A stretch of 64,000 nt of DNA from an uncultured Pseudomonas sp. (lineage in GTDB: Bacteria; Pseudomonadota; Gammaproteobacteria; Pseudomonadales; Pseudomonadaceae). The stretch is taken from assembly GCF_946886105.1 (NCBI RefSeq), contig NZ_CAMPHV010000016.1, forward strand, positions 52,905-116,904, given 5' to 3'. Made by a program: the position numbers and the translations under genes. This document shows, one piece after another, positions 28,021 to 37,642 of the stretch. The first letter of the stretch is position 1. Each line of letters starts with the position of its first letter. The notes beneath the pieces are model-generated. The model did no database searches, was not told the origin of the DNA, and saw nothing but the letters and a program-made list of their open reading frames with translations.

Positions 28021-28977
28021 ATGCGAGAACAAGTGCTCAAGGTAGGCCTGATCGGCCTCGGCAACATGGGGCGTAATCACCTGCGCGTATTGTCGATGCT
28101 CAAGGGCTTCGAGCTGGCCTTTGTGGCCGATGCCAATGCCGATGTTGCCGCACGTGCAGGCGAGGTGCATGGTGTGCCGGGCGTGGTCGATCCGACAGCG
28201 CTGCTGGCGGGGGTGGACGCTGTGGTGATCTGCACGCCCACCGTGACTCACGCGGACTACATTCGCCTGGCCGCCGCGCATGTGAAGAACATCTTCGTCG
28301 AAAAGCCGCTGGCCGCCACTCTGGAGGAGGCGCAAGAGATCGCTGCCTTCGCGAAGAAAAAGGGTCTGAACGTTCAGGTCGGCTTCATCGAGCGTTTCAA
28401 TCCGGCGGTGCAGGCGCTCAAGATGGTGCTGGACAAGACCGAGCGGGTCATCAGCCTCGACTTCACCCGCACCAACAAGGTAAGCGCGCGTATCGCCGAT
28501 GTAGACGTGATTACCGACTTGATGATCCACGACATCGATCTGGCGCTGTACCTGAATGGGCCTGCTAAGTGTGTGGCAGCCCACGGCTTCGCCCACGGCA
28601 GTATGATCGACTTCGCATCCGCGTTGATCACTCACGAAAACGGCCAATTTTCTCGCATCCAGGCCAGCCGGGTGACGGACAAGAAGATCCGGCAGATTGA
28701 AGGGACCTGTGTCGATATGTTCGTCGACTGCGATCTGCTGCGTAAGGAAATCCTGATCAACCGTCAGTCCGAGACGCGCGCTAGCGGAAGCCTGCCCTAT
28801 GCGATCTCGGCGATTCAGGAAGCTGTTGCCGTTCCGCCTCAGGAAGCCTTGCTAACCGAACTACAGGCCTTTATGGCGAGCTGTCGCCAGCCTGCTGCCG
28901 GATTGGTGCCCGGTGTCGATGCCGGCGTCGATGCAATGAAGATCTGTGCACAAATTCAAGCGGCGGTGCAGGCATGA
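28021..28977 (+). CDS. Gfo/Idh/MocA-family oxidoreductase (WbpB-like)
   Basis: 318 residues from ATG 28021; ATG 28009 is possible but sits directly against the GGAG at 28005-28008. KVGLIGLGNMGRNHLRVL is the dinucleotide-binding loop, VICTPTVTHADY and FVEKPLAATLEEA the second conserved strand, VGFIERFNPAV and DLMIHDIDLAL (catalytic His) follow. It is only distantly like the local WbpB. It probably oxidises a ring carbon of a UDP-sugar to a ketone for one of the neighbouring aminotransferases. Overlaps the next gene by 4 bases. Confidence 0.78.
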   Translation: MREQVLKVGLIGLGNMGRNHLRVLSMLKGFELAFVADANADVAARAGEVHGVPGVVDPTALLAGVDAVVICTPTVTHADYIRLAAAHVKNIFVEKPLAATLEEAQEIAAFAKKKGLNVQVGFIERFNPAVQALKMVLDKTERVISLDFTRTNKVSARIADVDVITDLMIHDIDLALYLNGPAKCVAAHGFAHGSMIDFASALITHENGQFSRIQASRVTDKKIRQIEGTCVDMFVDCDLLRKEILINRQSETRASGSLPYAISAIQEAVAVPPQEALLTELQAFMASCRQPAAGLVPGVDAGVDAMKICAQIQAAVQA

Positions 28978-29951
28978 CGATTCGTGACGGTTTTTCTGGC
29001 AAGAACATTCTGGTCACCGGCGGTGCTGGCTTCATCGGCAGCCATCTGGTCGACCGACTGCTGGCCGAGGGTGCCGCGCATGTAGTGGTGATCGACAACT
29101 TATTTGTCGGATCCGAGGACAACCTCGCTGAGGCTCTGGCTACTGGCAAGGTAACCTTCTATCGCGACGATGCCGAGCTGAACACTAGCCTGGAATATGT
29201 CTTCGCCAATCATGCCATCGACCTGGTGTTCAACTGCGCGACCAAGGCGTTGAATTACTCCTTCCTCAATCCGGCCAATGCGTTCGATACCAACGTCAAG
29301 GTGGTGCTGAACCTGCTCGAGCTGCAGCGTCGCGGCCTGTTCAAGACTTTGTGCCACTTCTCCACCTCCGAGGTCTACGGCTCGGCGGTGTATGAGCCCA
29401 TGGACGAATCGCATCCGCGCAACCCCACCACCACCTACGCCGCCGGTAAAGCCGCGGCCGACCTGGCGGTGGAAAGCTACGTACGCATGTTCGGCCTGGA
29501 TGCCTACCTCGTCCGGCCGTTCAACAACTACGGCCCGCGCCAGAACCACAAGGGTATGCTAGCGGGCGTTATTCCCATCACTGCCGTGCGCCTGCTTACC
29601 GATGGCACTCCGGAAATTCATGGCGAAGGTACTCAGAGCCGCGACTTCATCTATGTGCATGACACCGTGGACGCCGTGGTCAAGCTGCACACGGTGCTGC
29701 CGTCCGGCGAAACGGTGAACATCTCCACCGACAACCAGATATCGATCAACGAGCTGATTCCGCGCATCTGCGCCCATTACGGCTACACCGGCGAAATTCT
29801 ACGTAAGCCTGCGCGCCATTCCGACGTGCTGTCACACAACGCCAGCAATGAGAAGGTGAAAGGGTTAATTCAGTATTCGCTGACGCCTTTCGATAAGGGA
29901 CTGGCGGATACCCTGGAGTGGTATACCAGCCAGATCGGAGCGCGCGCATGA
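28974..29951 (+). CDS. NAD-dependent epimerase/dehydratase (extended SDR)
   Basis: 325 residues. ILVTGGAGFIGSHLVDRLL is the NAD loop, STSEVYGSA and YAAGKAAADL give the Ser/Thr and Y-x3-K catalytic residues, and RPFNNYGPRQNH and EGTQSRDFIYVHDTVDAV are the C-terminal conserved blocks of the UDP-glucose 4-epimerase / 4,6-dehydratase / UDP-uronate decarboxylase group. The exact reaction (C4 epimerisation, C4 oxidation or decarboxylation) cannot be fixed by eye. The next gene is an ArnB/PglE-like aminotransferase, so production of a 4-keto sugar is the most coherent role. ATGA overlaps on both sides. Confidence 0.75.
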   Translation: MTIRDGFSGKNILVTGGAGFIGSHLVDRLLAEGAAHVVVIDNLFVGSEDNLAEALATGKVTFYRDDAELNTSLEYVFANHAIDLVFNCATKALNYSFLNPANAFDTNVKVVLNLLELQRRGLFKTLCHFSTSEVYGSAVYEPMDESHPRNPTTTYAAGKAAADLAVESYVRMFGLDAYLVRPFNNYGPRQNHKGMLAGVIPITAVRLLTDGTPEIHGEGTQSRDFIYVHDTVDAVVKLHTVLPSGETVNISTDNQISINELIPRICAHYGYTGEILRKPARHSDVLSHNASNEKVKGLIQYSLTPFDKGLADTLEWYTSQIGARA

Positions 29952-31036
29952 GCCAGATCCGCTTGATGAGGCCTTACATCAACTTCGATGAGGTCGAGGC
30001 CGAGTTCCGCGAAGTGTTCGACAATGGAATCTTCACCCGCGGTCAGCATGTCGAGGCGTTCCGCGCGGAGCTGGCTGCCTATACCGGCGCCAAGCATGCC
30101 TTTCTGACAACCTCGGCGACCACGTCGCTGTGGGTGTGCCTCAAGCTATTGGGGGTTGGGCCGGGAGATGAGGTGATCGTCTCCGACTTCTCCTTCCCGG
30201 CATCCGCGAACGTAGTTGAGGATCTGGGTGCTCGGCCTGTCTTCGCCGACGTCTGCCCGGAAACTTTCAATATGCGTCCCGAGGTACTGGACGCGCTGAT
30301 CGGACCGCGTACCAAGGCCGTCATGTTCGTGGATGCGCTCGGCAATCCGACTGGCATCACCGAGATCAAGCGCATCTGTTCGTCCCGCGGTATACCTTTG
30401 ATCGAAGACGCCGCTTGCGCTATTGGCAGCTCGGAGAACGGTGTTCGTTGTGGCGCCATAGCCGATCTGAGTTGCTTCAGCTTTCATCCGCGCAAGCTGA
30501 TCAGTACTGGCGAGGGCGGCGCCATCACTACCAACAGTGATGAGTGGGCAAACTGGCTGACCACCAAGTTGGCGCACGGTGCCAGCGGTATGAAGGGCGT
30601 AGCGCTGGACTTCGTCGACTATGGCTACAACTTCCGTCTTTCGGAGCTTCAGGCCGTGATGGGACGCAAGCAGTTGGCGAAGATCGACGCGATTGTCCGT
30701 GAGCGCAACGCGGTACGCGACCAGTATGTGGGACAACTCGGCGCGCTGGGGTTTACCGCGCAGAAGGTGGGTGGCGACGTTACCTACAACGTGCAGTCGA
30801 TGGTGTTTCGTGTGCCGGCAGGATGTGATCGTGATCGACTGATTGCTGATCTGCGAGGCAAGGTGGAAACCACTATCGGTACCTATGCATTGAGCTCGGG
30901 CAGCTACTTTCTGAGCAAATATCACGAACCCCAGCCCGTTGCCGCTGAGCTTGAGGCAAACACCATCACCTTCCCCTGTTTTACCGGCCTGGACGTGGAC
31001 GCGGTGGCCGCTGCCGTGCACGCCGTTCTACGTTAG
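29948..31036 (+). CDS. Third DegT/DnrJ/EryC1-family sugar aminotransferase
   Basis: 362 residues from ATG 29948, which overlaps the upstream stop (ATGA). [15 protein letters not shown] and [11 protein letters not shown] begin the fold; [27 protein letters not shown] and [14 protein letters not shown] (PLP Lys) are present. The TSATTSLW pocket is closer to 4-aminotransferases such as ArnB/RfbE-type enzymes than to WbpE (ANGTDAL). With the SDR just upstream it probably places an amino group at C4. Its stop lies 13 bases before the GTG of an acyltransferase that could acylate the product. Confidence 0.8.
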   Translation: MSQIRLMRPYINFDEVEAEFREVFDNGIFTRGQHVEAFRAELAAYTGAKHAFLTTSATTSLWVCLKLLGVGPGDEVIVSDFSFPASANVVEDLGARPVFADVCPETFNMRPEVLDALIGPRTKAVMFVDALGNPTGITEIKRICSSRGIPLIEDAACAIGSSENGVRCGAIADLSCFSFHPRKLISTGEGGAITTNSDEWANWLTTKLAHGASGMKGVALDFVDYGYNFRLSELQAVMGRKQLAKIDAIVRERNAVRDQYVGQLGALGFTAQKVGGDVTYNVQSMVFRVPAGCDRDRLIADLRGKVETTIGTYALSSGSYFLSKYHEPQPVAAELEANTITFPCFTGLDVDAVAAAVHAVLR

Positions 31037-31049
31037 AGGAGGGCGAGTG

Positions 31050-31562
31050 GTGGAGCTGCTGAGTCAGTTGAAGCGTCTCTGGTTGGAGCGCCGGCATGAG
31101 GTTAATGAGCGTTTCAAACGGACGCTGCCGTTGGCCGATTACATCGTGGATCGCTGGGAAAAGGCTCGCGAACTCGGCTTCGGTGAAGGTACTTCCATCT
31201 ATGACAGCAGCCTGGTATTCGGTGATGTTCGCGTTGGTGAGCACACCTGGATAGGTCCTTTCACTCTCCTGGACGGCTCTGGTGGTGGGCTGGAGATAGG
31301 TTCGCACTGCTCCATTTCGGCTGGGGTGCAGATATATACCCACGACACCGTCGAGCGCTCGTTGAGTGGCGGTACCGCACCGATAGTCATGGCGCCTACT
31401 CACATTGGCTCCAACTGCTACATCGGGCCGAATACCGTGATCGTGAAAGGCGTCTGCATCGGTGATAGAGTCGTCATTGGCGCGAACAGTCTGGTGCTAG
31501 AAGACATTCCCTCAGGTAGCAAGGCGTTCGGTACACCCTGTCGGGTGGTAGGGCGCTCTTGA
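31050..31562 (+). CDS. Acyltransferase with left-handed beta-helix
   Basis: 170 residues from GTG 31050, which lies 7 bases after AGGAGG (31037-31042); GTG 31047 is the near alternative. A helical N-terminus ([16 protein letters not shown]) precedes hexapeptide repeats: [66 protein letters not shown]. The end, [17 protein letters not shown], is typical of WbbJ/Maa-type O- or N-acyltransferases. Placed last in the second sugar cassette, it may acylate the amine from the preceding aminotransferase or a hydroxyl of the growing glycan. Confidence 0.75.
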   Translation: MELLSQLKRLWLERRHEVNERFKRTLPLADYIVDRWEKARELGFGEGTSIYDSSLVFGDVRVGEHTWIGPFTLLDGSGGGLEIGSHCSISAGVQIYTHDTVERSLSGGTAPIVMAPTHIGSNCYIGPNTVIVKGVCIGDRVVIGANSLVLEDIPSGSKAFGTPCRVVGRS

Positions 31563-32893
31563 ACTCTGCTGGATCAGGGGCGCCGCGGGTCTTTGTCGGG
31601 CCTGTAGAGATCGCTGGCATCACTGAGGCGTTGGTGGAAGGGTTGTGTGCGCTGCGGGTCGATGCGCACGCCATGCTGTCTGTCGCGCATCCATTCAAAT
31701 ACGGCGATGAATCCCGCTCATGGCTGGTAAGGGTATGGCAGAAGATCGGTGCGGCCCGCAATGCAACATCGCGGGATCGACTGCTGCGCAAATTGCTGCT
31801 GGTGGCTGCACATGATCTGTGGGGCTGGCTCGTTCTTCTGCGTGTCATCGCCAGATTTGATGCCTTCATTTTCATCTATGGCCAGACCATCACCAACTCT
31901 GCCTTTGAGCTGTGGCTACTCAGGTGCTTGGGGCGAAAGATAGTCTTCGTTTACACCGGCAGCGACAGTCGTCCGCCATACATGGATGGCGGCTGGTTTC
32001 CCGGCTTAGCCATGGATGACCTGCCTTCGGCTTCAACGTTGCTGAGCGCTGCCCGACGTTGCAAACACAAGATCCTCTTGCATGAGCGGTATGCCGATTA
32101 TTTGATCAACTCGCCTGCGACAGCACACTTCCATGAGCGCCCGTACATCAACTGGTTTGCCTTGGGGATTCCAAAGGTCTTGCCCGTCTGTCAGCAGGTT
32201 TCGTCATCGGAGGCTTGTAGGCCAGGGCCTGTGAGAGTTCTACATGGTCCGTCGAATCCTCTGGTTAAAGGTACGGCTGAGATTCTTGATGTGCTGGACA
32301 GGCTGCGGCGAAAAGGTCATTCGATTGAACTGGTTAAAGTCCAGGGCATGCCAAATGAGGTTGTGCTACAGGAGTTGGCTCGCTGCGACTTCATCGTTGA
32401 CCAGTTATATGCAGACACTCCCCTGGCAGCCTTTGCTACCGAAGCGGCCTTCTTTGGCAAACCGGCTGTTGTCGGTGGCTACTTTGCCGAGTCGATAAGG
32501 CAGTGCATGCAGTCAGACGATATTCCGCCCAGCCTGTTTGTTGTGCCTGGCAACCTTGAAATGGCCATCGAGCGGCTTGTGGTGGATTTCGAGTTTCGTC
32601 AGCAACTGGGTGAGCAGGCGCGCCAGTTCGTCTTGTCTCGCTGGAGCCTGGCAGGCGTGGCAGGGCGTTATCTGCAGCTGCTCAATGACGATATTCCCAG
32701 CCAGTGGTGGTGCGATCCGGCTGCGGTGCGGTATCTGAGCGGATGCGGGCTTCCTGCAGAACGTATCAGGCGGCTAGTTGGCTTGCTGGTCGGTCAGTTT
32801 GGTGCTAGCGCCTTGCAGCTGAAGGACAAGCCAATGCTGGAAGCCGCTCTGGTCGAGTTTGCGGACAAGAGCGAGGAGCTGGTCGATGCTTAA
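31559..32893 (+). CDS. Putative glycosyltransferase (GT4-like)
   Basis: 444 residues from a TTG that overlaps the upstream stop (TTGA). The N-terminal half has a hydrophobic patch [21 protein letters not shown]; the donor-side half begins [19 protein letters not shown] and has [20 protein letters not shown] and [19 protein letters not shown], a GT-B pattern close to GT4. No DxD motif is obvious. Its end overlaps the wzx start by 8 bases, so they are co-translated. Donor unknown; plausible candidates are the sugars made by the two cassettes directly upstream. Confidence 0.65.
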   Translation: MNSAGSGAPRVFVGPVEIAGITEALVEGLCALRVDAHAMLSVAHPFKYGDESRSWLVRVWQKIGAARNATSRDRLLRKLLLVAAHDLWGWLVLLRVIARFDAFIFIYGQTITNSAFELWLLRCLGRKIVFVYTGSDSRPPYMDGGWFPGLAMDDLPSASTLLSAARRCKHKILLHERYADYLINSPATAHFHERPYINWFALGIPKVLPVCQQVSSSEACRPGPVRVLHGPSNPLVKGTAEILDVLDRLRRKGHSIELVKVQGMPNEVVLQELARCDFIVDQLYADTPLAAFATEAAFFGKPAVVGGYFAESIRQCMQSDDIPPSLFVVPGNLEMAIERLVVDFEFRQQLGEQARQFVLSRWSLAGVAGRYLQLLNDDIPSQWWCDPAAVRYLSGCGLPAERIRRLVGLLVGQFGASALQLKDKPMLEAALVEFADKSEELVDA

Positions 32894-34346
32894 GGCTGCG
32901 CTGCGCGATAGCCTCGTCTACGGCTTGGCATCGGTGCTTTCCAAGGGGCTGGCGATCTTTCTGCTGCCGCTTTATACCCGCGTTCTTTCTCCAGGCGATT
33001 ACGGTGCCTACGATCTGCTGATCGCCCTGGGGGCGTTGGCCAATTTGGCGGTGGCCCTGGAGATTTCCCAGGGGTTGGCGCGGCACTGGGCTGATACAAA
33101 GGAACAGGCTGCTCGGGTACGTCTGGCCAGCACCAGTTTGTGGTTCACCGTCCTGATGTACGGTCTGTTTCTGCTTTGCGGGTCGCTGGCGGCGCCGCAG
33201 TTGAACGCCTTGATTCTTGGAAGCGAGATTTATCTGGACGCCCTCCGCCTGGGGATCGGTTTCATAGCAGCGAACGGTGTGTACTACCTGCTGCTCAATC
33301 AGTTTCGCTGGGAGTTGCGCAGCAAGGCCTACGCGCTGGTCAGTCTTGCCTATGCACTGCTGACGCTGCTGTTCGCCGCGACTTTCTGCCTGCTGCTGGA
33401 CATGGGGCTGGAGGGCGTTATGCTGGCGCAGTTGTTGGCGGCCTCGTGTTCCGCTCTGCTCTGTATCGGGCTCCTGCGTGGTACTTTCGGATTCGCGTTC
33501 GATGTCCGGCAATTGGCAGCCATGCTCAGGTTCTCGGCACCACTGGTGCCGGCGGGGCTGGCGGTATTCGTCAGCCTTTATATCAACCGCTTCGCGCTGA
33601 ATCATTTCGCCAGCCTGGAAGAGGTGGGGCTCTACGGTATTGGCAGCCGGATCGCCGGGCTTTCAACCTTGCTGATTTTGGGTGTGCAGGCTGCTCTGAC
33701 TCCGTTGGTCTACCAGCACTACCGCGAAGCGGAGACGCCAGCGCAGATTGCGCGGCTGTTTGCCTGGTTCATGGCTGTGGCTCTCGCTGGCTGCCTGTTC
33801 CTCGCCTTGTTCTCCCGAGAGCTGCTGACCATCTTCGCCACGCCGGAGTACATGGCGGGGGCGGCATTGGTAGCTGTGCTGGCGCCTGCTCTGCTGTTGT
33901 CCCAAATGTATATTTTTGCGCCCGGAATCGCCATCGCCAAGAAGACCCACTGGCAGCTGTGGGTCACGCTGCTGTCGGCGGCAGTGAGTGGTGCCGCTAA
34001 CTGGCTGCTGGTGCCCCTGTGGGGCATCTGGGGTGCGGCGGTCTCAACCCTGCTGGCCTCGCTGGTGTTTTTCCTGAGCTGGTTGCGGCTCAGTCAGCGG
34101 CTGTACCGGATTCCCTACGCGTGGCGAGGATGTTTGCTGGCGCTGGCGGTTTTTGTTGGTTGCGCGCTGCTGGGTGCGGAAGTGGATGAAGCGGGGCTGA
34201 CGATGCTGTTGGCATTGCTGCTCAAGTCGCTGCTGCTGCTGGGTTTGCTGGTGATGGTGGTGGCTGTAGGGCTTTTGCCCGTGACGGATCTGCGAGCGCT
34301 GCTGGTGCAGCTTCTGCGGCGCTTCGGGGCGTCCCCGCGAGTTTGA
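32886..34346 (+). CDS. wzx: O-antigen unit flippase (MATE-like exporter)
   Basis: 486 residues with about twelve to fourteen hydrophobic segments, the size of Wzx/RfbX flippases, which move undecaprenyl-diphosphate-linked O-units across the inner membrane. [23 protein letters not shown] and FLLPLYTRVLSPGDYGAYDL at the N-terminus are the polysaccharide-synthesis (PF01943-type) signature. ATG 32886 is chosen because upstream residues of the open frame overlap the previous gene and are not membrane-like. This is the only flippase in the window, so it defines the locus as Wzx-dependent. Confidence 0.88.
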   Translation: MLKAALRDSLVYGLASVLSKGLAIFLLPLYTRVLSPGDYGAYDLLIALGALANLAVALEISQGLARHWADTKEQAARVRLASTSLWFTVLMYGLFLLCGSLAAPQLNALILGSEIYLDALRLGIGFIAANGVYYLLLNQFRWELRSKAYALVSLAYALLTLLFAATFCLLLDMGLEGVMLAQLLAASCSALLCIGLLRGTFGFAFDVRQLAAMLRFSAPLVPAGLAVFVSLYINRFALNHFASLEEVGLYGIGSRIAGLSTLLILGVQAALTPLVYQHYREAETPAQIARLFAWFMAVALAGCLFLALFSRELLTIFATPEYMAGAALVAVLAPALLLSQMYIFAPGIAIAKKTHWQLWVTLLSAAVSGAANWLLVPLWGIWGAAVSTLLASLVFFLSWLRLSQRLYRIPYAWRGCLLALAVFVGCALLGAEVDEAGLTMLLALLLKSLLLLGLLVMVVAVGLLPVTDLRALLVQLLRRFGASPRV

Positions 34347-34383
34347 TACGCAGGGCCCGAGGGTTCTGCTTTAGGAGATAGTC

Positions 34384-36270
34384 ATGTGCGGTATCACGGG
34401 CGGATGGTGGCCGGGCAGGCCAGCTGCGCTGGATGACAAGCTGGCACAGGCGTTGACGGCCATGCAGCGCCGTGGGCCGGATGATCGGGGCTACGAGCTG
34501 TACCAGACGGTGAGCGGGACGGCGGCATTGGGACATACCCGGCTGTCGATCATCGATCTGTCCGCTGCGGGGCATCAACCCATGCATTCGCTGGATGCAG
34601 TGGTGTCCATCGTCTTCAACGGTGAGATCTACAACTATCGCGAACTGCGTGCAGAGCTGGAGCCGCTCGGGCACAGATTCGTTTCCGGTTCTGATACCGA
34701 GGTTCTGCTGGCAGCGTGGCGCCAATGGGGCCGGGACAGTCTGCGCCGGCTGGTGGGGATGTTCGCTTTCGTGGTGTTCGATCGCGCACAGGGTAGGTTG
34801 ACTTGCGTGCGTGATGCCTTCGGAATCAAGCCGTTTTTCTACACGCAGGAACAGGGCAGCTTTCTGTTTGCCTCGGAAGTTTTGGCGATCAAGGCTCTCA
34901 AGCAGGAGCGGGCTGAGCTGGACTGGCAGCGTGCCTATGACTACCTGGTGCATGCGGACTACGACAGCGGCGCGCGCAGCTTCCTTGATGGCGTGCTTCA
35001 TCTGTTGCCTGGTCATCTGGTCGAGCTGGACCTGGCCTCCGGAACGCTAGGAGAGCCACAGCGCTGGTGGACGCCGCGGATTGAAGAGCGCAGTGATCTC
35101 AGCTTCATGCAGGCAGCCGACCTTGTGCGCGAGCAGTTCCTGAGCAGCATTCGCCTGCACCTGCGTAGTGATGTGCCTCTGGGAGCGGCGCTCTCCGGCG
35201 GGATCGACTCATCCGCAGTGGTGTGTGCGATGCGCCATGTCGCGCCGGACCTTCCGATCAGTACTTTCAGCTACATCGCCCGAGGTAACGCGATGTCCGA
35301 AGAAGTATGGGTCGATCGGGTCAATCAGCATGTAGGGGCAATACCGCACAAGGTGGTGGTCAGCGGCGAGGAGCTGGTCCGCGATCTGAATGACATGATC
35401 GTGGCCCAGGGTGAGCCGTTCGGTAGTACCAGCATCTATGCCCAGTATCGCGTCTTCCAGCTTGCTAAGGAGCATGGGGTCACGGTTACCCTCGACGGGC
35501 AGGGCTCCGATGAAATGTTCGCTGGCTACAACGGCTATCCGGGGCAGCGCATTCGCAGCCTGTTGGAGAAGGGGCGCGCCGCCGAAGCGCTGCATTTCCT
35601 CAACGAGTGGGCCCGCTGGCCAGGACGCAGTCGCCTGGCGGGGGCCAAGCGTGCGGTGGCCGAACTGAGCCAGGGCGCGCTGTACGGTGCACTACGCCGT
35701 ATGAACGGAATGGACAGCCTACCGGCCTGGATCAAAGCCGATCCTTTGCACGAGCGCGGCATCATCCGCCGCTACCCTCGGCAGAGAACCGCGATGGGCA
35801 GCGCGGGCAGGCGGGTTGTGGCCGAGCTTGCGTTGTCGCTGACCCAGCGCGGATTGCCAGCTTTGTTGCGGCACGGTGATCGCAACTCGATGTGTTTCTC
35901 GGTGGAAAGCCGGGTGCCGTTCCTGACCCTGGACATGGTCGAACTGGCACTATCCCTGCCCGAGCCCTATCTGATCTCGCCCGAAGGCGAAACCAAGCAC
36001 ATTTTCCGCGCGGCCATGCGGGGAATAGTTCCAGATGATATCCTCGCCCGCCGCGACAAGATTGGCTTTGCGACGCCAGAGAAAGAATGGCTTATGGGGA
36101 TGTCGCAGATGGCTCGAGACTGGCTGGCCCAGGATCTGGGGCTTCCGTTTTTCGACCAGGAGGCGGTCTTGGCACAATTCGACGAAGTTGTTGCCGGTCG
36201 GCAGCCGTTCTCCTGGCAGATCTGGCGCTGGATCAACTTCTGTCGTTGGTACCAGCAATTCCTGGGCTAG
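34384..36270 (+). CDS. Asparagine-synthetase-like amidotransferase (WbpS-type)
   Basis: 628 residues. MCGITGG carries the N-terminal nucleophile Cys2 of class II glutaminases, with HTRLSIIDLSAAGHQP and FNGEIYNYRELR. The synthetase domain has ALSGGIDSSAVV (ATP pyrophosphatase loop) near residue 270 and LDGQGSDEMFAGY near residue 375. True AsnB makes asparagine; in P. aeruginosa O6-type O-antigen loci a WbpS homologue amidates a uronic acid to a uronamide. The position between wzx and glycosyltransferases favours that role, acting on ManNAc3NAcA or the sugar of the second cassette. Confidence 0.85.
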   Translation: MCGITGGWWPGRPAALDDKLAQALTAMQRRGPDDRGYELYQTVSGTAALGHTRLSIIDLSAAGHQPMHSLDAVVSIVFNGEIYNYRELRAELEPLGHRFVSGSDTEVLLAAWRQWGRDSLRRLVGMFAFVVFDRAQGRLTCVRDAFGIKPFFYTQEQGSFLFASEVLAIKALKQERAELDWQRAYDYLVHADYDSGARSFLDGVLHLLPGHLVELDLASGTLGEPQRWWTPRIEERSDLSFMQAADLVREQFLSSIRLHLRSDVPLGAALSGGIDSSAVVCAMRHVAPDLPISTFSYIARGNAMSEEVWVDRVNQHVGAIPHKVVVSGEELVRDLNDMIVAQGEPFGSTSIYAQYRVFQLAKEHGVTVTLDGQGSDEMFAGYNGYPGQRIRSLLEKGRAAEALHFLNEWARWPGRSRLAGAKRAVAELSQGALYGALRRMNGMDSLPAWIKADPLHERGIIRRYPRQRTAMGSAGRRVVAELALSLTQRGLPALLRHGDRNSMCFSVESRVPFLTLDMVELALSLPEPYLISPEGETKHIFRAAMRGIVPDDILARRDKIGFATPEKEWLMGMSQMARDWLAQDLGLPFFDQEAVLAQFDEVVAGRQPFSWQIWRWINFCRWYQQFLG

Positions 36271-36340
36271 TTGGGTTGTTCGCACGAGCGCGAGTTGCCC
36301 AGTTTTTCCGTAGGTTGTAGTCATTAGTTGGGCGTTTTGC

Positions 36341-37642
36341 TTGAAGATTCTCATCGTTTCCAGTTACTTCGGCCCCGAGACCTCGGTTGGCGTGCTCAGG
36401 GTCAACGCTTTCGCCAATCATTGGTCGCGGATGGGGCATGAGGTGCATGTTCTGACCATGCCCTATAGCGGAATTCTGCCTGAGGGCCTCAGGGATAACC
36501 CACTGGTCAAGGTGCATCAAGTCGCTCCGTGGTTCATTCGTGGCGGTCAGGCCGGGGGAGTCCAGGGCTATTCGAAAGGTGTTACGGGGGGGCGCAAGGC
36601 GCTGCTATCCTTTCAGTACTGGCTCAAGCGCAAGCTGCTTAGCAATTATCTGGACCCGCGTTTGCTCTGGTGGCCGCGAGCGAGTCTATTGGGGCGGAAG
36701 CTGCTGAATACCGAGAGCTTTGATCTTCTGTATTCCACTGTGCCGTCCTATACGGCCCATTCCGCTGCTGCGCTGATAAAACGGTCGAATAGAAAACTCT
36801 TCTGGGTCGCTGACTACCGTGATCTGTGGTCGGGTAATCCGATATTTCCCGGCTGTGCCCCGGTGCGTGTGTTCGAGCGCTGGCACGAGCGGAAAGTATT
36901 GGCCAGCGCTGACCTGATCTGCTCGATCAATCAGCCACTTGTGGATGAGTTGTGCGAGGTGCACGGGGAGCGCGAGTTTCTGGTGCTGCCGAACGGGTTC
37001 GAAGATCGGGAGGTAGAGGTGTTTCGGGACGCGGGGTGGCAGCCGCTGCCTGCGCGAGTGAATATCGTGTACGCCGGCAGTATCCTTCCTGGCTTGCAGA
37101 ACCCGACACCACTGCTGCTGGCAATCCGGGACCTGGCAGTTTCCGGCGCGATCCGCACAGGAGACCTCTGTGTGTCTTTCTATGGTGATTATGCCGCGCT
37201 GGACGATTTTCCCGTCGCTCGCGATCCCTTGGTGACACCCTTTATAAATTTATGCGGAAAGGTTTCCAGGCAGGAAATTCTGGCGGTTCAAAAGAGTGCC
37301 CAGTTCCTGCTTTTTCTCGGTTCACAACCAGTTTCCCGGGGGGTGGGGTCTACCACCGGAGTAGTGAGCGGAAAGATCTTCGAATACCTGATTTCGGGTA
37401 CCGAAATACTTGCGGTAGGCGTTACCGACGAAATGTTAGTTGCCGAAATGATCAGCCAGGCCAGGGTGGGAACGCATTACGCGGCAGATGTGGACAAGAT
37501 CAGGCAGCGACTGCTTGCGGCGCTAAATGGTGATGCGGTTAAGGTGCAGCCGAACATGGAGTATTTGAACCAGTTCCGGCGGAGTGTGCAGGCGGCTTTT
37601 CTGATGGATCAGGTGCAAAAACATAGTGTGTCATACCTATGA
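36341..37642 (+). CDS. Glycosyltransferase family 4
   Basis: 433 residues from TTG 36341 (LKILIVSSYFGPETSVGVLR). GT-B fold: N-terminal start motif as quoted, LYSTVPSYTAHSAAALI and FWVADYRDLWSG near residues 130-160, donor domain from VYAGSILPGLQNPTPLLLAI, and GKIFEYLISGTEILAVG carrying the nucleotide-sugar Glu. ATGA overlap with the next transferase gene indicates an operon. The sugar transferred is unknown. It lies outside the A+T-rich block but contains a lower-G+C stretch around 37,240-37,450. Confidence 0.8.
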   Translation: MKILIVSSYFGPETSVGVLRVNAFANHWSRMGHEVHVLTMPYSGILPEGLRDNPLVKVHQVAPWFIRGGQAGGVQGYSKGVTGGRKALLSFQYWLKRKLLSNYLDPRLLWWPRASLLGRKLLNTESFDLLYSTVPSYTAHSAAALIKRSNRKLFWVADYRDLWSGNPIFPGCAPVRVFERWHERKVLASADLICSINQPLVDELCEVHGEREFLVLPNGFEDREVEVFRDAGWQPLPARVNIVYAGSILPGLQNPTPLLLAIRDLAVSGAIRTGDLCVSFYGDYAALDDFPVARDPLVTPFINLCGKVSRQEILAVQKSAQFLLFLGSQPVSRGVGSTTGVVSGKIFEYLISGTEILAVGVTDEMLVAEMISQARVGTHYAADVDKIRQRLLAALNGDAVKVQPNMEYLNQFRRSVQAAFLMDQVQKHSVSYL

